A stretch of 30,999 nt of DNA from Rheinheimera sp. (GCA_003482455.1 DMYW01000042.1:1395-32393); one strand, 5' to 3'. Shown: positions 1 to 8,098, counted from the stretch's first letter. The notes: generated by a model not told the origin, from the sequence alone. Program-made: numbers and translations.

Positions 1-21
1 CGAGATGCGAGATGCGAGATG
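1..21. repeat. Three tandem copies of a 7-bp unit (CGAGATG)
   Basis: The window opens with three perfect head-to-tail copies of CGAGATG, followed by a partial match. The array may continue to the left of the window. It lies outside any recognised gene, downstream of the prmA stop codon. It could be a small variable-number repeat; nothing shows a function. Confidence 0.6.
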
Positions 22-56
22 CAAGTATTGCGATTGAAGTGTTACGGCAAGTGATG

Positions 57-86
57 CGGCGTCTTGAGGCCAAGCTCAGGACGCCG
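57..86. other. Strong 12-bp hairpin downstream of prmA
   Basis: CGGCGTCTTGAG (57-68) pairs with CTCAGGACGCCG (75-86) around a 6-nt loop, with a single G-T wobble. It sits 15 bp beyond the prmA stop. Neither side has a T-run, so it is not a textbook intrinsic terminator. It may be a 3'-end stabilising stem or a dispersed palindromic repeat. Confidence 0.5.
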
Positions 87-101
87 AGTATGGAACGAGG
101 A

Positions 102-983
102 TTATGAATGCTTCGTCGCGCTTAAGCGTACCCATTCGTCTTTAACGGCAATAGGGGCAAAATCAAATTCGTGACGGTAAGCGTCAATGACATTTTGCGC
201 TTGGCTTTCCAAAATACCACTGAGCGCTAGCTTGCCGCCAGGGCGAACATAGGCGCTGATGATACTCGCCAATTCTGCCAAAGGGCCTGCCAAAATGTTG
301 GCGACCACCACATCAGCTTGCAGGCTTGGCTGATCTTTGGGCAAATAAAGTTCGATTTGCCCTGCGACACCATTGCGCTCAGCATTTGCACCGCTGGCCT
401 CAATCGCTTGTGGGTCGATATCAATGCCAATAACGCGTTTGCCACCCAGTTTTAAAGCGGCAATCCCTAAAATACCGGAACCACAACCAAAATCGACCAC
501 AGTGGCATCACTTAAGTCTTGGCCATCGAGCCATTCCATACAAAGTGCGGTGGTGGGGTGAGTGCCTGTACCAAAGGCAAGTCCTGGGTCGAGCATCACA
601 TTGACAGCGCTTGGATCTGGGATGTCACGCCATGAAGGGCACACCCAAAGGCGTTTGCCAAATTGGATGGGGTGGAAGTTGTCCATCCACTCGCGTTCCC
701 AATCTTTGTCTTCTAATTGCTCGAGTTTGAATTGCACGCCGTTTTTGAACAAACTGACCTGTTCAAGTTGCCGGATCACCTTGTCCATTTTGTGCTCAGC
801 ATCAAACAAGCCAACCACAACAGTGTTGGCCCAATAAATGACTTCGCCTGGCATAGGCTCGTAAATTGGCGTGTCCTGCGCATCTACGAAGCTGACCGCT
901 TGCGCGCCCCAGCTCATCAGCATATCGCTGACGGTTTCAGCGTGTTTTTCGGTGGTGTGCACCCGAAGTTGGATCCAAGGCAT
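102..983 (-). CDS. prmA: Ribosomal protein L11 methyltransferase
   Basis: PrmA is a cytoplasmic SAM-dependent enzyme that trimethylates ribosomal protein L11. The 293-residue product has the usual family length. It shows the N-terminal substrate-recognition region (begins MPWIQLRV), the linker motif LDPGLAFGTGTHPTT, the SAM-binding motif VVDFGCGSGILGIAAL with the acidic IDIDP, and the NILAGPL motif (NxxxxPL, as in N6-type methyltransferases). In relatives prmA usually follows accBC directly; here two glycan-related genes lie between them. The upstream gap is 27 bp and carries a short hairpin, so prmA may be read from the glf-DUF707 transcript. The Shine-Dalgarno is weak (AGAG). dusB-fis, often found downstream, is not visible in the 101 bp left. 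Confidence 0.96.
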   Translation of the reverse strand: MPWIQLRVHTTEKHAETVSDMLMSWGAQAVSFVDAQDTPIYEPMPGEVIYWANTVVVGLFDAEHKMDKVIRQLEQVSLFKNGVQFKLEQLEDKDWEREWMDNFHPIQFGKRLWVCPSWRDIPDPSAVNVMLDPGLAFGTGTHPTTALCMEWLDGQDLSDATVVDFGCGSGILGIAALKLGGKRVIGIDIDPQAIEASGANAERNGVAGQIELYLPKDQPSLQADVVVANILAGPLAELASIISAYVRPGGKLALSGILESQAQNVIDAYRHEFDFAPIAVKDEWVRLSATKHS

Positions 984-1002
984 GGTTTAAACTCTGCAAA
1001 GA

Positions 1003-1021
1003 CGCCTGTACTAGACAGGCG
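1003..1021 (-). other. 7-bp hairpin over the DUF707 stop codon
   Basis: CGCCTGT and ACAGGCG form a perfect 7-bp stem around a 5-nt loop, overlapping the end of the DUF707 gene. On the minus strand it is followed by TCTTTG, a weak U-run. It may be a leaky terminator or attenuate read-through into prmA. Confidence 0.4.
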
Positions 1022-1832
1022 ATTTGTATTTAGGGACGTTTTTGCTGCGCAGTTTGGCTTTAATCCGCTGGATTTTGCCAACCACAAACGATGAAGTTTC
1101 CGACAACAGAGCACTGGCCGACACTTGGCTGTACACGCGGAACTTGTTTTTGTTCGAGCGTCGGTCGATATCCAGTTGCGGGTACAGTTGTTGCAGTTGT
1201 TCCACGTCGCGTTTTGGTGAAAGTTCAGGGTTCTTCTTGTACAGCTCACCGCCGACTGGGCGGGTATGCACCACAGTCACTGCGTCAATGACCGCGATAG
1301 CCGTTTTGTCAGGGTTATTTAGCAGATTCGGCCACAAATTGTCTAAGCCCCAGCCTGATGGGCTTTGGCTAAGTGTCGGGGTTAATTGGGCCAAACACGC
1401 TTTGGAGAAAATTGGCGCCATCACTTCGATGAAGTTGACGTAACGCAGTACCGATTGTGCATCTGGTTTTAACAATGAAGAATGTGAAAAGTACGAATCT
1501 TCGGACAACGCTGGCTGTGCAAGTTGCAGTTCAAATGCCATAAAAAACTGGAACATCCGGTTGATTTGATGGGCATCGATCAGCAAATCGTCGTCTGGCA
1601 TCCACACCGCATCATACTTTTGCATGATCTCTGGGTTTTCCTGCACGATGCGTGCAAGCACTGGCCATTTGCCGCCTTTGACTTGCTCATAGTACTGGGC
1701 TTGGTCTTTGTATTTTTCTGGTTCATCACCAAAATAACTTAAATAGACGTCAAACAAAGGTTGTGCGCCTTGCAGCCAGTGCGGGTGCAACGACCGATCG
1801 CCGACGCGACCAATAACTAAAAATCTGTTCAT
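1011..1832 (-). CDS. DUF707 family protein, putative glycosyltransferase
   Basis: The 273-residue product matches the DUF707 pattern, a family regarded as glycosyltransferase-like but poorly characterised. Visible features are PDDDLLID at residues 79-86 (a DxD-like motif that could hold a metal and nucleotide-sugar), WGLDNLW around residue 161, and VVHTRPVGG around residue 188. There is no signal peptide, so it is probably cytoplasmic. The C-terminal 40 residues are basic. It starts 8 bp after the glf stop with a good AGAGG ribosome site, so the two genes form one transcript. With UDP-galactopyranose mutase next door, a reasonable inference is that it transfers a sugar, possibly galactofuranose, to a surface glycan. 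The acceptor cannot be told from the sequence. Confidence 0.75.
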   Translation of the reverse strand: MNRFLVIGRVGDRSLHPHWLQGAQPLFDVYLSYFGDEPEKYKDQAQYYEQVKGGKWPVLARIVQENPEIMQKYDAVWMPDDDLLIDAHQINRMFQFFMAFELQLAQPALSEDSYFSHSSLLKPDAQSVLRYVNFIEVMAPIFSKACLAQLTPTLSQSPSGWGLDNLWPNLLNNPDKTAIAVIDAVTVVHTRPVGGELYKKNPELSPKRDVEQLQQLYPQLDIDRRSNKNKFRVYSQVSASALLSETSSFVVGKIQRIKAKLRSKNVPKYKSPV

Positions 1833-1840
1833 AAAGCCTC

Positions 1841-2989
1841 TTATAACACCGGAACCACAAACGCAGGCATGTTCGAGCCTTGTGCTTGGTGAGTTAAAAA
1901 CGCGGCGGCGGTTTGTAATGCTTCGTCAATGGTGACGTCCATATCCAAATAACGATAGGTGCCAAGGCGCCCAACAAAAGTGATGTTGGTTTCGTTATTG
2001 GCCAGTGCCACATATTGTTCAAGTAGTTCTTTTTCGGCGACCAAGCGCACTGGGTAATACGGTGTGTCGTCAGGGCCCGCTTCGCGGCTGTATTCTTCGT
2101 AACAGACGGTTTTGGCGTGTTGCTCCCACGGCGCAAAATGTTTGTGTTCCGACACGCGAGTGTATGGCACTTGTTGTTCGCAATAGTTCAATACCGCACA
2201 ACCTTGGTAGTCGCCTTCCGCGCGGATCTCTTTGAAGTCCAATGTGCGGTAGCCCAAACGGCCTAATTTAAAATCGAAGTAACTATCCAATGGCCCAGAG
2301 AAAAATACATGGTCAAAATCAGCTTTATCGGCAGCGGTTAACTTAGTGCCCAGACGGACTTCGATATTGGGGTGAGCCAACAACTTCTCCACGAGCGGTG
2401 TATACCCTTCGACCGGCATGCCTTGATGCGGATGATTGAAATAGTTGTCATCATAGTTAAAACGTACGGGCAGCCGTTTTAGAATGCTCGCCGGCAATTC
2501 ACTAGGTTCACGGCCCCATTGTTTGCGGGTGTAGCCGTAGAAAAATGCTTTGTAGAGCTTATCCCCGACAAATTTTTGTGCCTGTTCTTCAAACGATTGC
2601 GGTTCGACAATTGACTGGTCACCTTGCTCACGAATAAAGGCTTGCGCTTGACTCGGTGACATGGTGGTGCCGAAGAATTGGTTAATCGTATGCAGGTTAA
2701 TTGGCAGTGAAAACACCTGGCCGCCACTGACAGCTTTGACGCGGTTCACATAAGGTTTGAACTCAGACAGTGCAGTCACATAGTCCCAGACATGGTGCTT
2801 GTCGGTGTGGAAAATATGTGGACCGTATTTGTGCAAGACGATACCCGTGTCGGCATCGCGTTCAGAAAAACAGTTGCCGGCAACATGTGAACGTGGTTCA
2901 AACACCACACATTGATAACCAGCTTTGGCTAGTTCGTTAGCAATAATAGCGCCGGAAAAACCAGCCCCTGCAATTCCAATTCGTTTCAT
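1841..2989 (-). CDS. glf: UDP-galactopyranose mutase
   Basis: Glf is an FAD-dependent cytoplasmic enzyme that interconverts UDP-galactopyranose and UDP-galactofuranose, the donor for Galf-containing O-antigens or exopolysaccharides. The 382-residue product is full length. It has the dinucleotide-binding GAGFSG (residues 8-13), the HKYGPHIFHT motif, YTRKQWG, the NYDDNYF...MPVEGYT region, and the C-terminal GRLGTYRYLDMD motif at the FAD site. The gene lies between a terminator (3091-3118) and DUF707, so it needs its own promoter. A weak candidate reads TTGTGC-17-TTTAGA on the minus strand around 3020-3060. Glf genes usually sit in large polysaccharide clusters; a lone glf-DUF707 pair inside core genes is unusual. 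Confidence 0.95.
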   Translation of the reverse strand: MKRIGIAGAGFSGAIIANELAKAGYQCVVFEPRSHVAGNCFSERDADTGIVLHKYGPHIFHTDKHHVWDYVTALSEFKPYVNRVKAVSGGQVFSLPINLHTINQFFGTTMSPSQAQAFIREQGDQSIVEPQSFEEQAQKFVGDKLYKAFFYGYTRKQWGREPSELPASILKRLPVRFNYDDNYFNHPHQGMPVEGYTPLVEKLLAHPNIEVRLGTKLTAADKADFDHVFFSGPLDSYFDFKLGRLGYRTLDFKEIRAEGDYQGCAVLNYCEQQVPYTRVSEHKHFAPWEQHAKTVCYEEYSREAGPDDTPYYPVRLVAEKELLEQYVALANNETNITFVGRLGTYRYLDMDVTIDEALQTAAAFLTHQAQGSNMPAFVVPVL

Positions 2990-3090
2990 AACGTCACTTT
3001 ATCAACACGGAAAACAGACATTTTACTCTAAAATGGTGGGATTACCCCAGCACAAATTTGTTGGCGGGGCGCCACACCAGGCGTTCGCAT

Positions 3091-3118
3091 AAAAAAAGGC
3101 GCCATTAGGCGCCTTTTT
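3091..3118. terminator. Bidirectional intrinsic terminator after accC
   Basis: GGCGCC (98-103 within 30xx/31xx) and its repeat at 3108-3113 form a GC-rich stem with loop ATTA. It is flanked by seven A on the left and five T on the right, so it can terminate in either direction. It lies 15 bp past the accC stop and separates accBC from glf. Confidence 0.9.
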
Positions 3119-3132
3119 CAAACTTGAAGTCG

Positions 3133-4476
3133 TTACTGCATCCCAAGCTTTTTCTCGAGATAATGAATGTTGGTGCCGCCTTTATTGAAGTTGGCATCGG
3201 TCATAATCTCTTTGTGAAGGTCGATGTTGGTTTTGATGCCACCGACTAACAATTCGCTGAGCGCATTACGCATCCGTGCAATCGCGATATCGCGGTTTTC
3301 GCCGTAGGTGATTAGCTTGCCGACCATCGAATCGTAGTTTGGCGGCACAGTATAATCGGCATAAATGTGCGAATCCCAACGCACGCCGTTGCCACCTGGT
3401 GGGTGGAAGCGGGTGATGGTGCCTGGCGATGGAATAAAGGTTTTCGGATCTTCAGCGTTAATACGGCATTCCACCGCATGGCCACGGATCACGATATCGC
3501 TTTGTTTCAGGCGCAGTTTCTCACCAGCAGCGACGCGCAGCTGCTCCTTAATCAAGTCCACGCCCGTGATCATTTCGGTCACTGGATGTTCTACCTGAAT
3601 ACGGGTGTTCATCTCGATAAAGAAGAACTCGCCGTTTTCATACAGGAACTCAAAAGTACCCGCGCCGCGGTAATTCAAGTCGATACAGGCTTGTACGCAA
3701 CGAGCACCGATAAAATCACGTTGTTCTTGCGTAATGCCTGGCGCTGGCGCTTCTTCTACCACTTTTTGGTGGCGACGTTGCATTGAACAGTCACGTTCAC
3801 CTAAATGAATAGCGTTACCTTGGCCATCCGCCAGGACTTGGATTTCGATATGACGTGGGTTTTCCAGGAATTTTTCCATGTACACCATGTCATTACCAAA
3901 GGCAGCTTTCGCTTCGGCTTTGGTCATCTCAATGGAGCTAACCAGCTCGTCTTCACCACGCACCACGCGCATACCGCGACCACCGCCGCCGCCGGCGGCT
4001 TTTACGATGATGGGGTAACCGATGCGTTTAGCAATCGCGATGTTGGTGGCTGCGTCATCACCGACAGCACCATCAGAGCCAGGTACACAAGGCACGCCGG
4101 CTTTTTTCATCGCTTCGATGGCCGAGACTTTGTCGCCCATCAAGCTAATCGACTCAGGGCGCGGGCCGATGAAAATAAGGCCTGATTCTTCAACTTGTTG
4201 CGCAAAATCCGCGCGTTCAGCCAAAAAGCCGTAACCTGGGTGGATGGCTTGCGCATTGGTCACTTCCGCCGCTGCAATCAGCGCCGGAATGTTCAAGTAA
4301 CTTTGTGGTGACGGGGCTGGGCCGATACAAATAGTTTCGTCGGCCAGCAACACGTGTTTTAGATTACGGTCGACGGTGGAATGCACCGCCACCGTTTTGA
4401 TACCGAGCTCTTTGCATGCGCGCAAAATACGCAATGCAATCTCGCCGCGGTTGGCAATCAGCACTTTTTCTAACAT
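3133..4476 (-). CDS. accC: Acetyl-CoA carboxylase, biotin carboxylase subunit
   Basis: AccC uses ATP and bicarbonate to carboxylate the biotin on AccB, the first half-reaction of malonyl-CoA synthesis. The 447-residue protein matches the family length (449 in E. coli). It has the N-terminal domain beginning MLEKVLIANRGEIALRI, the ATP-grasp glycine-rich loop GGGGGRGMRVV, HLGERDCSMQRRHQK, and the catalytic EMNTRIQVEHPVTE segment. It starts 14 bp after accB and is probably co-transcribed and translationally coordinated with it. A strong terminator follows. The start codon is the ATG at 4476, giving the conserved N-terminus. Confidence 0.98.
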   Translation of the reverse strand: MLEKVLIANRGEIALRILRACKELGIKTVAVHSTVDRNLKHVLLADETICIGPAPSPQSYLNIPALIAAAEVTNAQAIHPGYGFLAERADFAQQVEESGLIFIGPRPESISLMGDKVSAIEAMKKAGVPCVPGSDGAVGDDAATNIAIAKRIGYPIIVKAAGGGGGRGMRVVRGEDELVSSIEMTKAEAKAAFGNDMVYMEKFLENPRHIEIQVLADGQGNAIHLGERDCSMQRRHQKVVEEAPAPGITQEQRDFIGARCVQACIDLNYRGAGTFEFLYENGEFFFIEMNTRIQVEHPVTEMITGVDLIKEQLRVAAGEKLRLKQSDIVIRGHAVECRINAEDPKTFIPSPGTITRFHPPGGNGVRWDSHIYADYTVPPNYDSMVGKLITYGENRDIAIARMRNALSELLVGGIKTNIDLHKEIMTDANFNKGGTNIHYLEKKLGMQ

Positions 4477-4490
4477 GGTGCCGCCTTTAA

Positions 4491-4946
4491 TTATTCAATG
4501 ACAAACATTGGCTGGTCGAATTCAACCGGTTCGCCATTCTCAACCAGAATAGCTGTGATAGTACCGGCCTTGTCAGACTGGATTTGGTTCATCATTTTCA
4601 TCGCTTCAACGATACACAAGGTATCGCCAACTTTGACGCTTTGGCCAACTTCAGCGAAATTCTTCGACGTTGGTGACGCTGCGCGATAGAAAGTACCAAC
4701 CATTGGTGATTTCACGCGATGGCCAGTGGCTACCGGAGCTGCTGGCGCGGCGGCAACCGGAGCTGCGGCAGGCGCGGCGGCAGGTGCAGGAGCTGCAACA
4801 GAATGGGTGTATTGAACTGGGGCAAACGACTGCATCGGGCCGCTGCGGCTGATGCGAACAGACTCTTCGCCTTCGGTGATTTCAAGCTCGTTGATGCCTG
4901 ATTCTTCCAGCAGTTCGATCAGTTTTTTAATTTTTCTAATATCCAT
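4491..4946 (-). CDS. accB: Acetyl-CoA carboxylase, biotin carboxyl carrier protein
   Basis: AccB carries the biotin that shuttles carboxyl groups between AccC and AccAD. The 151-residue protein has an N-terminal helical region (MDIRKIKKLIELLEESG), a flexible Ala/Pro linker at about residues 50-73, and the biotinyl domain with the EAMKM motif, whose Lys117 is the expected biotinylation site. It starts 16 bp after the aroQ stop and 14 bp before accC. The aroQ-accB-accC order is common in gammaproteobacteria. In E. coli AccB also represses its own operon through its N-terminal region; whether that holds here cannot be seen. Confidence 0.98.
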   Translation of the reverse strand: MDIRKIKKLIELLEESGINELEITEGEESVRISRSGPMQSFAPVQYTHSVAAPAPAAAPAAAPVAAAPAAPVATGHRVKSPMVGTFYRAASPTSKNFAEVGQSVKVGDTLCIVEAMKMMNQIQSDKAGTITAILVENGEPVEFDQPMFVIE

Positions 4947-4962
4947 AACTTTGTTGCCTAAC

Positions 4963-5421
4963 TCAGTTGATTTTCGTGGTGGTTAAGGTGGACACCGCGG
5001 CTTCTAGCGCAAACCGATAACCGCTGGCGCCAAGGCCACAAATTACGCCCTTGGCGATGTCCGACAAATAGGAATGTCGACGAAACGCTTCCCGTGCATG
5101 CACGTTGGATAAATGCACCTCGATAAACGGTATTGCGACAGCAAGCAGTGCATCGCGGATCGCAACGCTGGTGTGGGTATATGCACCAGGATTGATCACA
5201 ATAAAATCCTGTTTACCCAAACTCTGCTGAATAGCTGTTACTAATTCATGCTCAGCATTGCTTTGGAGGTGAGTCAAGGTCACGTTCAAAGTACTAGCAT
5301 GCGCCGTTAAATCGCGGACTATGTCGTCTAATGTTTGCGCCCCATAGATGTGAGGTTCACGTTGCCCTAACATATTCAAGTTGGGGCCATTAAGCAGCAA
5401 AATCCGTAATTGTGTGGTCAT
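4963..5421 (-). CDS. aroQ: 3-dehydroquinate dehydratase, type II
   Basis: AroQ dehydrates 3-dehydroquinate to 3-dehydroshikimate in the shikimate pathway; type II enzymes form dodecamers. The 152-residue product has the N-terminal LLLNGPNLNMLGQREPHIYG signature with the expected catalytic arginine (R21) and tyrosine (Y26), QSNAEHELV, INPGAYTHTSVAIRDAL, and EVHLSNVHAREAFRRHS with the catalytic histidine and substrate-binding residues. It is the first gene of the aroQ-accB-accC operon and starts with the ATG at 5421. The leader is about 100 nt after a good TATAAT box at 5533-5538. Confidence 0.97.
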   Translation of the reverse strand: MTTQLRILLLNGPNLNMLGQREPHIYGAQTLDDIVRDLTAHASTLNVTLTHLQSNAEHELVTAIQQSLGKQDFIVINPGAYTHTSVAIRDALLAVAIPFIEVHLSNVHAREAFRRHSYLSDIAKGVICGLGASGYRFALEAAVSTLTTTKIN

Positions 5422-5532
5422 TTGTTGTCTGTTCCGTCGAACTGTTCTGAGTTGTCTTTATGCTGCCAGAGCAAGCACCAAAAAGCACTTTTTTTCCTTC
5501 GGCCGCAAACGCAAACTCAGAATTTGCCGCTT

Positions 5533-5563
5533 ATTATAGAGAAATCGCTGCAAATGGCAGCAA
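5533..5563 (-). promoter_or_regulatory. Candidate promoter of aroQ-accB-accC
   Basis: On the minus strand there is a perfect TATAAT (5538 to 5533) and a TTGCTG hexamer (5563 to 5558), 19 bp apart, which is slightly long. The -35 region also sits in a GCTGC/GCAGC dyad. Transcription would begin near 5526, leaving a leader of about 105 nt before aroQ. Confidence 0.55.
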
Positions 5564-5623
5564 AATACTGGTCTTATCAGCCGCGGGGAACTTTTTCTTG
5601 AGACTGGAGTCGAGTTGCGCAGT

Positions 5624-5640
5624 AACTGGTCGGAGCGGCT
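5624..5640. promoter_or_regulatory. Possible FadR-like half-palindrome upstream of aroQ-accBC
   Basis: AACTGGTCGGAGCGGCT matches 14 of 17 positions of the FadR operator AACTGGTCGGACCAGTT as I recall it; the left half is perfect and the right half is degraded. It lies about 100 bp upstream of the presumed start of transcription. FadR activation of acc genes is reported in E. coli. The rest of the 346-bp interval 5422-5767 holds the promoter, the leader and the dsbD terminator, and no gene. Confidence 0.3.
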
Positions 5641-5702
5641 TGTAATGCACGTAGCGCAAGGGCTTCGCTGTAATTAAGTCGCTGGCTTTTGCAAAAAACA
5701 AT

Positions 5703-5734
5703 AAAAAAAGCCGTGTTAAACAACACGGCTTTTT
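5703..5734. terminator. Bidirectional intrinsic terminator after dsbD
   Basis: GCCGTGTT and AACACGGC form an 8-bp stem with loop AAAC. Seven A precede it and five T follow. It ends the cutA-dsbD transcript on the minus strand. Confidence 0.9.
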
Positions 5735-5767
5735 CTCGTTTATTCACCGAAAATCGCTGAAGTTTTG

Positions 5768-7660
5768 TTATTTACTTTGCTGGATTTTCTGTAAATGCGC
5801 GACGAATTCGTTAGCCGGCATGAATCCGGTGATGCGAGATTGCGTCAATTCGCCGCTATTGGGGGCAAAAAACAAAATGGTCGGTAAACCCAGTACTTGG
5901 AATTTCTCCAGCAATTGTTGGTCTTGCTCAGTCGCGGCAGTAACGTCAATTTGTAGCAAACGGAACTTGGCCATTTCTGTTTTAGCCTGCGGATCGGCAA
6001 AGGTAATGTGCTCAAACTCTTTACAAGCAACACACCATTCTGCGAATAAATCCAGCATCACAAATTGATTGGCTGCTTTGGCACTCGCTAATTCGGCATC
6101 GAGCTCTTGCAATGATGAAATCCGTCTAAAGGTGGTCGACGCTTGCACTGCTGCGGCAGCAGTTGGGGCTGGCGCTGGGCGCCAAAACTCACTGTTAAAC
6201 TGCACTGTGGCAATCAATACGACACTTGCGATTAACCAACTGATGGTTTTCGCTTTGGCACTGTGCAGCAGCGTTTGGCCGGTGTGATACAAAAATGCGG
6301 CAAAACCAAGCGCCAGCACGCTACTTAAGATCACCAACAGCTCGTTGGAGATCACGCGTGATAACAACATCAATGGCACACTTAATAGCAAGAAGCCAAA
6401 TGTATGCTTGACCATATCCATCCAAGCGCCAGGCCGCGGTAACCATTTGCCACCTGAACTGCCAAGCAGCAACATAGGTAATCCCATGCCGAGGCTTAAA
6501 ATGTACAGCACCAACATGCCGTAAACTAGGTCGCCACTTTGCGCTATGTACAGCAGTACCGCAGTTAACGGAGCTGTGGTGCAAGGAGATGCCACTAAGC
6601 CTGACAGCATACCCATCACCAGCGCGCCTTTGATCGTGCCGCCCTGTTGCGCGTTGCTGGCGTTGGACACTTTTTCACTCCAACTTGATGGCAGTTGCAG
6701 ATTAATCACGCCAAACATCGACAAAGCCAGCACTATGAGTAAACCGCTAATGCCCCAAAGCACGGCGGGGTGTTGGAAATAGCTTTGGAATTTCACGCCC
6801 ATGCTCGCGACGACTAGTCCAAGCAAAGAGTAAGTGATCGCCATACCTTGCACATACGACATCGACAAGGCAAACGCTCGTTTGGTCGATAGTTGTTGTC
6901 CTTGACCCGCGATGATACTGGTCAAAATGGGGTACATCGGAAACACGCATGGCGTAAACGCGAGACCAAGGCCGAGGACAAAGAAAATAGCCAGTACAGC
7001 GATGCCTTGTTGCTGTTGCAACTTAGTCAGTAGCTGATCTTGCACAGAAATTGGTGCTTGGCCGGCATTATCTGTGGGTGAAGGTGTTGCCGCAGCCTCG
7101 TTGTTTGCCGAGGTCGCGGTTGAGCTCAAACCTGCCGCGACAGCCTCTGCAGTGCTCGGTTGTGCTGTCAGTTGCGACAGGGGCACTTCTTTGGTGACTG
7201 GTGGGTAACAGAGGCCGGCTTCGGCGCAGCCTTGATAACGAACTTTCAGCACAGCATCTTTATCGATGTCACTGAGTGGCACCGTCAGTTGCAACGACTG
7301 CCGATACACTTCCATTTTGCCGAAATATTCGTCTTCGTGCGGCTCTCCAGTTGGATAGGCAGGGTGGGAAAAACTCACGGCAACTCCCGCCAGTTTTATC
7401 CGCTCTCGGTACAGATAATAGCCGTCTGCGATATGCCAACTCAGCTGCAATTGGTCTTTTTGTTGCACGAAATCAAATTGAAATGCTTGATCAACTTGCA
7501 AGAAGTTGGAGTCTTGCTGCAAAGATGCCAGCACAGAACTCGCGCTATTACCCGGGAGCGGTGACGATTGCGGCGGCTCTGCGGTTTGCGCAACAGCGAC
7601 GTTCAGCAGTAGCGAAGACGCAAGGATGGGTAACCAACGTGTAAATTTAGTGTTCAACAT
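5768..7660 (-). CDS. dsbD: Thiol:disulfide interchange protein DsbD
   Basis: DsbD moves electrons from cytoplasmic thioredoxin across the inner membrane to periplasmic DsbC, DsbG and CcmG. The 630-residue product shows a signal peptide, a periplasmic alpha domain with the cysteine pair in GCAEAGLCYPP (about residues 145 and 151), an eight-helix membrane domain with cysteines in FTPCVFP and ASPCTTAP, and a C-terminal thioredoxin-like gamma domain with WCVACK. All three redox pairs are present. A GTG at 7663 precedes the ATG at 7660, but AGGAG is too close to the GTG, so the ATG is chosen. The gene overlaps the end of cutA by 14 bp, implying translational coupling, as in the cutA-dsbD pair of E. 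coli. Confidence 0.97.
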   Translation of the reverse strand: MLNTKFTRWLPILASSLLLNVAVAQTAEPPQSSPLPGNSASSVLASLQQDSNFLQVDQAFQFDFVQQKDQLQLSWHIADGYYLYRERIKLAGVAVSFSHPAYPTGEPHEDEYFGKMEVYRQSLQLTVPLSDIDKDAVLKVRYQGCAEAGLCYPPVTKEVPLSQLTAQPSTAEAVAAGLSSTATSANNEAAATPSPTDNAGQAPISVQDQLLTKLQQQQGIAVLAIFFVLGLGLAFTPCVFPMYPILTSIIAGQGQQLSTKRAFALSMSYVQGMAITYSLLGLVVASMGVKFQSYFQHPAVLWGISGLLIVLALSMFGVINLQLPSSWSEKVSNASNAQQGGTIKGALVMGMLSGLVASPCTTAPLTAVLLYIAQSGDLVYGMLVLYILSLGMGLPMLLLGSSGGKWLPRPGAWMDMVKHTFGFLLLSVPLMLLSRVISNELLVILSSVLALGFAAFLYHTGQTLLHSAKAKTISWLIASVVLIATVQFNSEFWRPAPAPTAAAAVQASTTFRRISSLQELDAELASAKAANQFVMLDLFAEWCVACKEFEHITFADPQAKTEMAKFRLLQIDVTAATEQDQQLLEKFQVLGLPTILFFAPNSGELTQSRITGFMPANEFVAHLQKIQQSK

Positions 7661-7976
7661 CACACTCCTGTTTTACCCAGTTTGCATAGGCTTCAAGCGC
7701 ATGGCTGACTGGGACTGCAATAATTTCCGGGACCTGATACGGATGCTCGGCCTTAATAGCTTGGCAAAGTGCAGAAAAATTCTGTTCCAATGTTTTAAAC
7801 AGTAACGGAATTTCTTGTGCTTGCTCGATCTGACCTTGCCAGCGATATGACGAATTGATGGCAGGAAGCTGATTGACGCAGGCGACCAAACGTCTTTGTA
7901 ACAAGCTTTCGGTCAGGCGTTTGGCGACGTCGCCATCTGGCACATTGCACAAGACAACTAACAATCCAGAGCTCAT
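7647..7976 (-). CDS. cutA: Divalent cation tolerance protein CutA
   Basis: The 109-residue protein has the CutA ferredoxin-like fold signature: N-terminal LLVVLCNVPDGDVAKRLTESLL, LVACVNQLPAINSSYRWQG, EIPLLFKTL, and the conserved HPYQVPEIIAVPV near the C-terminus. CutA forms trimers; its link to copper tolerance is historical, and its molecular role is unsettled. It is the first gene of a two-gene unit with dsbD, whose start overlaps the cutA end. It is divergent from groES across a 213-bp interval. No strong minus-strand promoter stands out there. Confidence 0.95.
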   Translation of the reverse strand: MSSGLLVVLCNVPDGDVAKRLTESLLQRRLVACVNQLPAINSSYRWQGQIEQAQEIPLLFKTLEQNFSALCQAIKAEHPYQVPEIIAVPVSHALEAYANWVKQECDVEH

Positions 7977-8069
7977 CTCACACCTTTTGTCTTTGCAAAT
8001 TCCGTATCTTAGCCGATATTGACCGACCTTCGAGCAATTCTGTTTCAGTCATCTGAAGAAAGACTTAAG

Positions 8070-8085
8070 AAAAATTCGAATTTTT
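8070..8085. promoter_or_regulatory. 16-bp perfect palindrome between cutA and groES
   Basis: AAAAATTCGAATTTTT is a perfect palindrome 14 bp upstream of the groES -35 element. It could be a protein-binding site or an A/T-rich upstream element for the groES promoter. No known factor is assigned. Confidence 0.4.
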
Positions 8086-8098
8086 TTATCGGAAAACC

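Noticed and set aside
3..107. Plus-strand open frame ending in MRRLEAKLRTPSMERGL with stop at 105-107
   Set aside because: It runs through the 7-mer repeat and the hairpin, overlaps the prmA end, and no family or ribosome site is visible. Its upstream part is outside the window.
7977..8060. cutA promoter around TAAGAT on the minus strand
   Set aside because: No -35 hexamer at acceptable spacing was found; the promoter must exist but I cannot place it.
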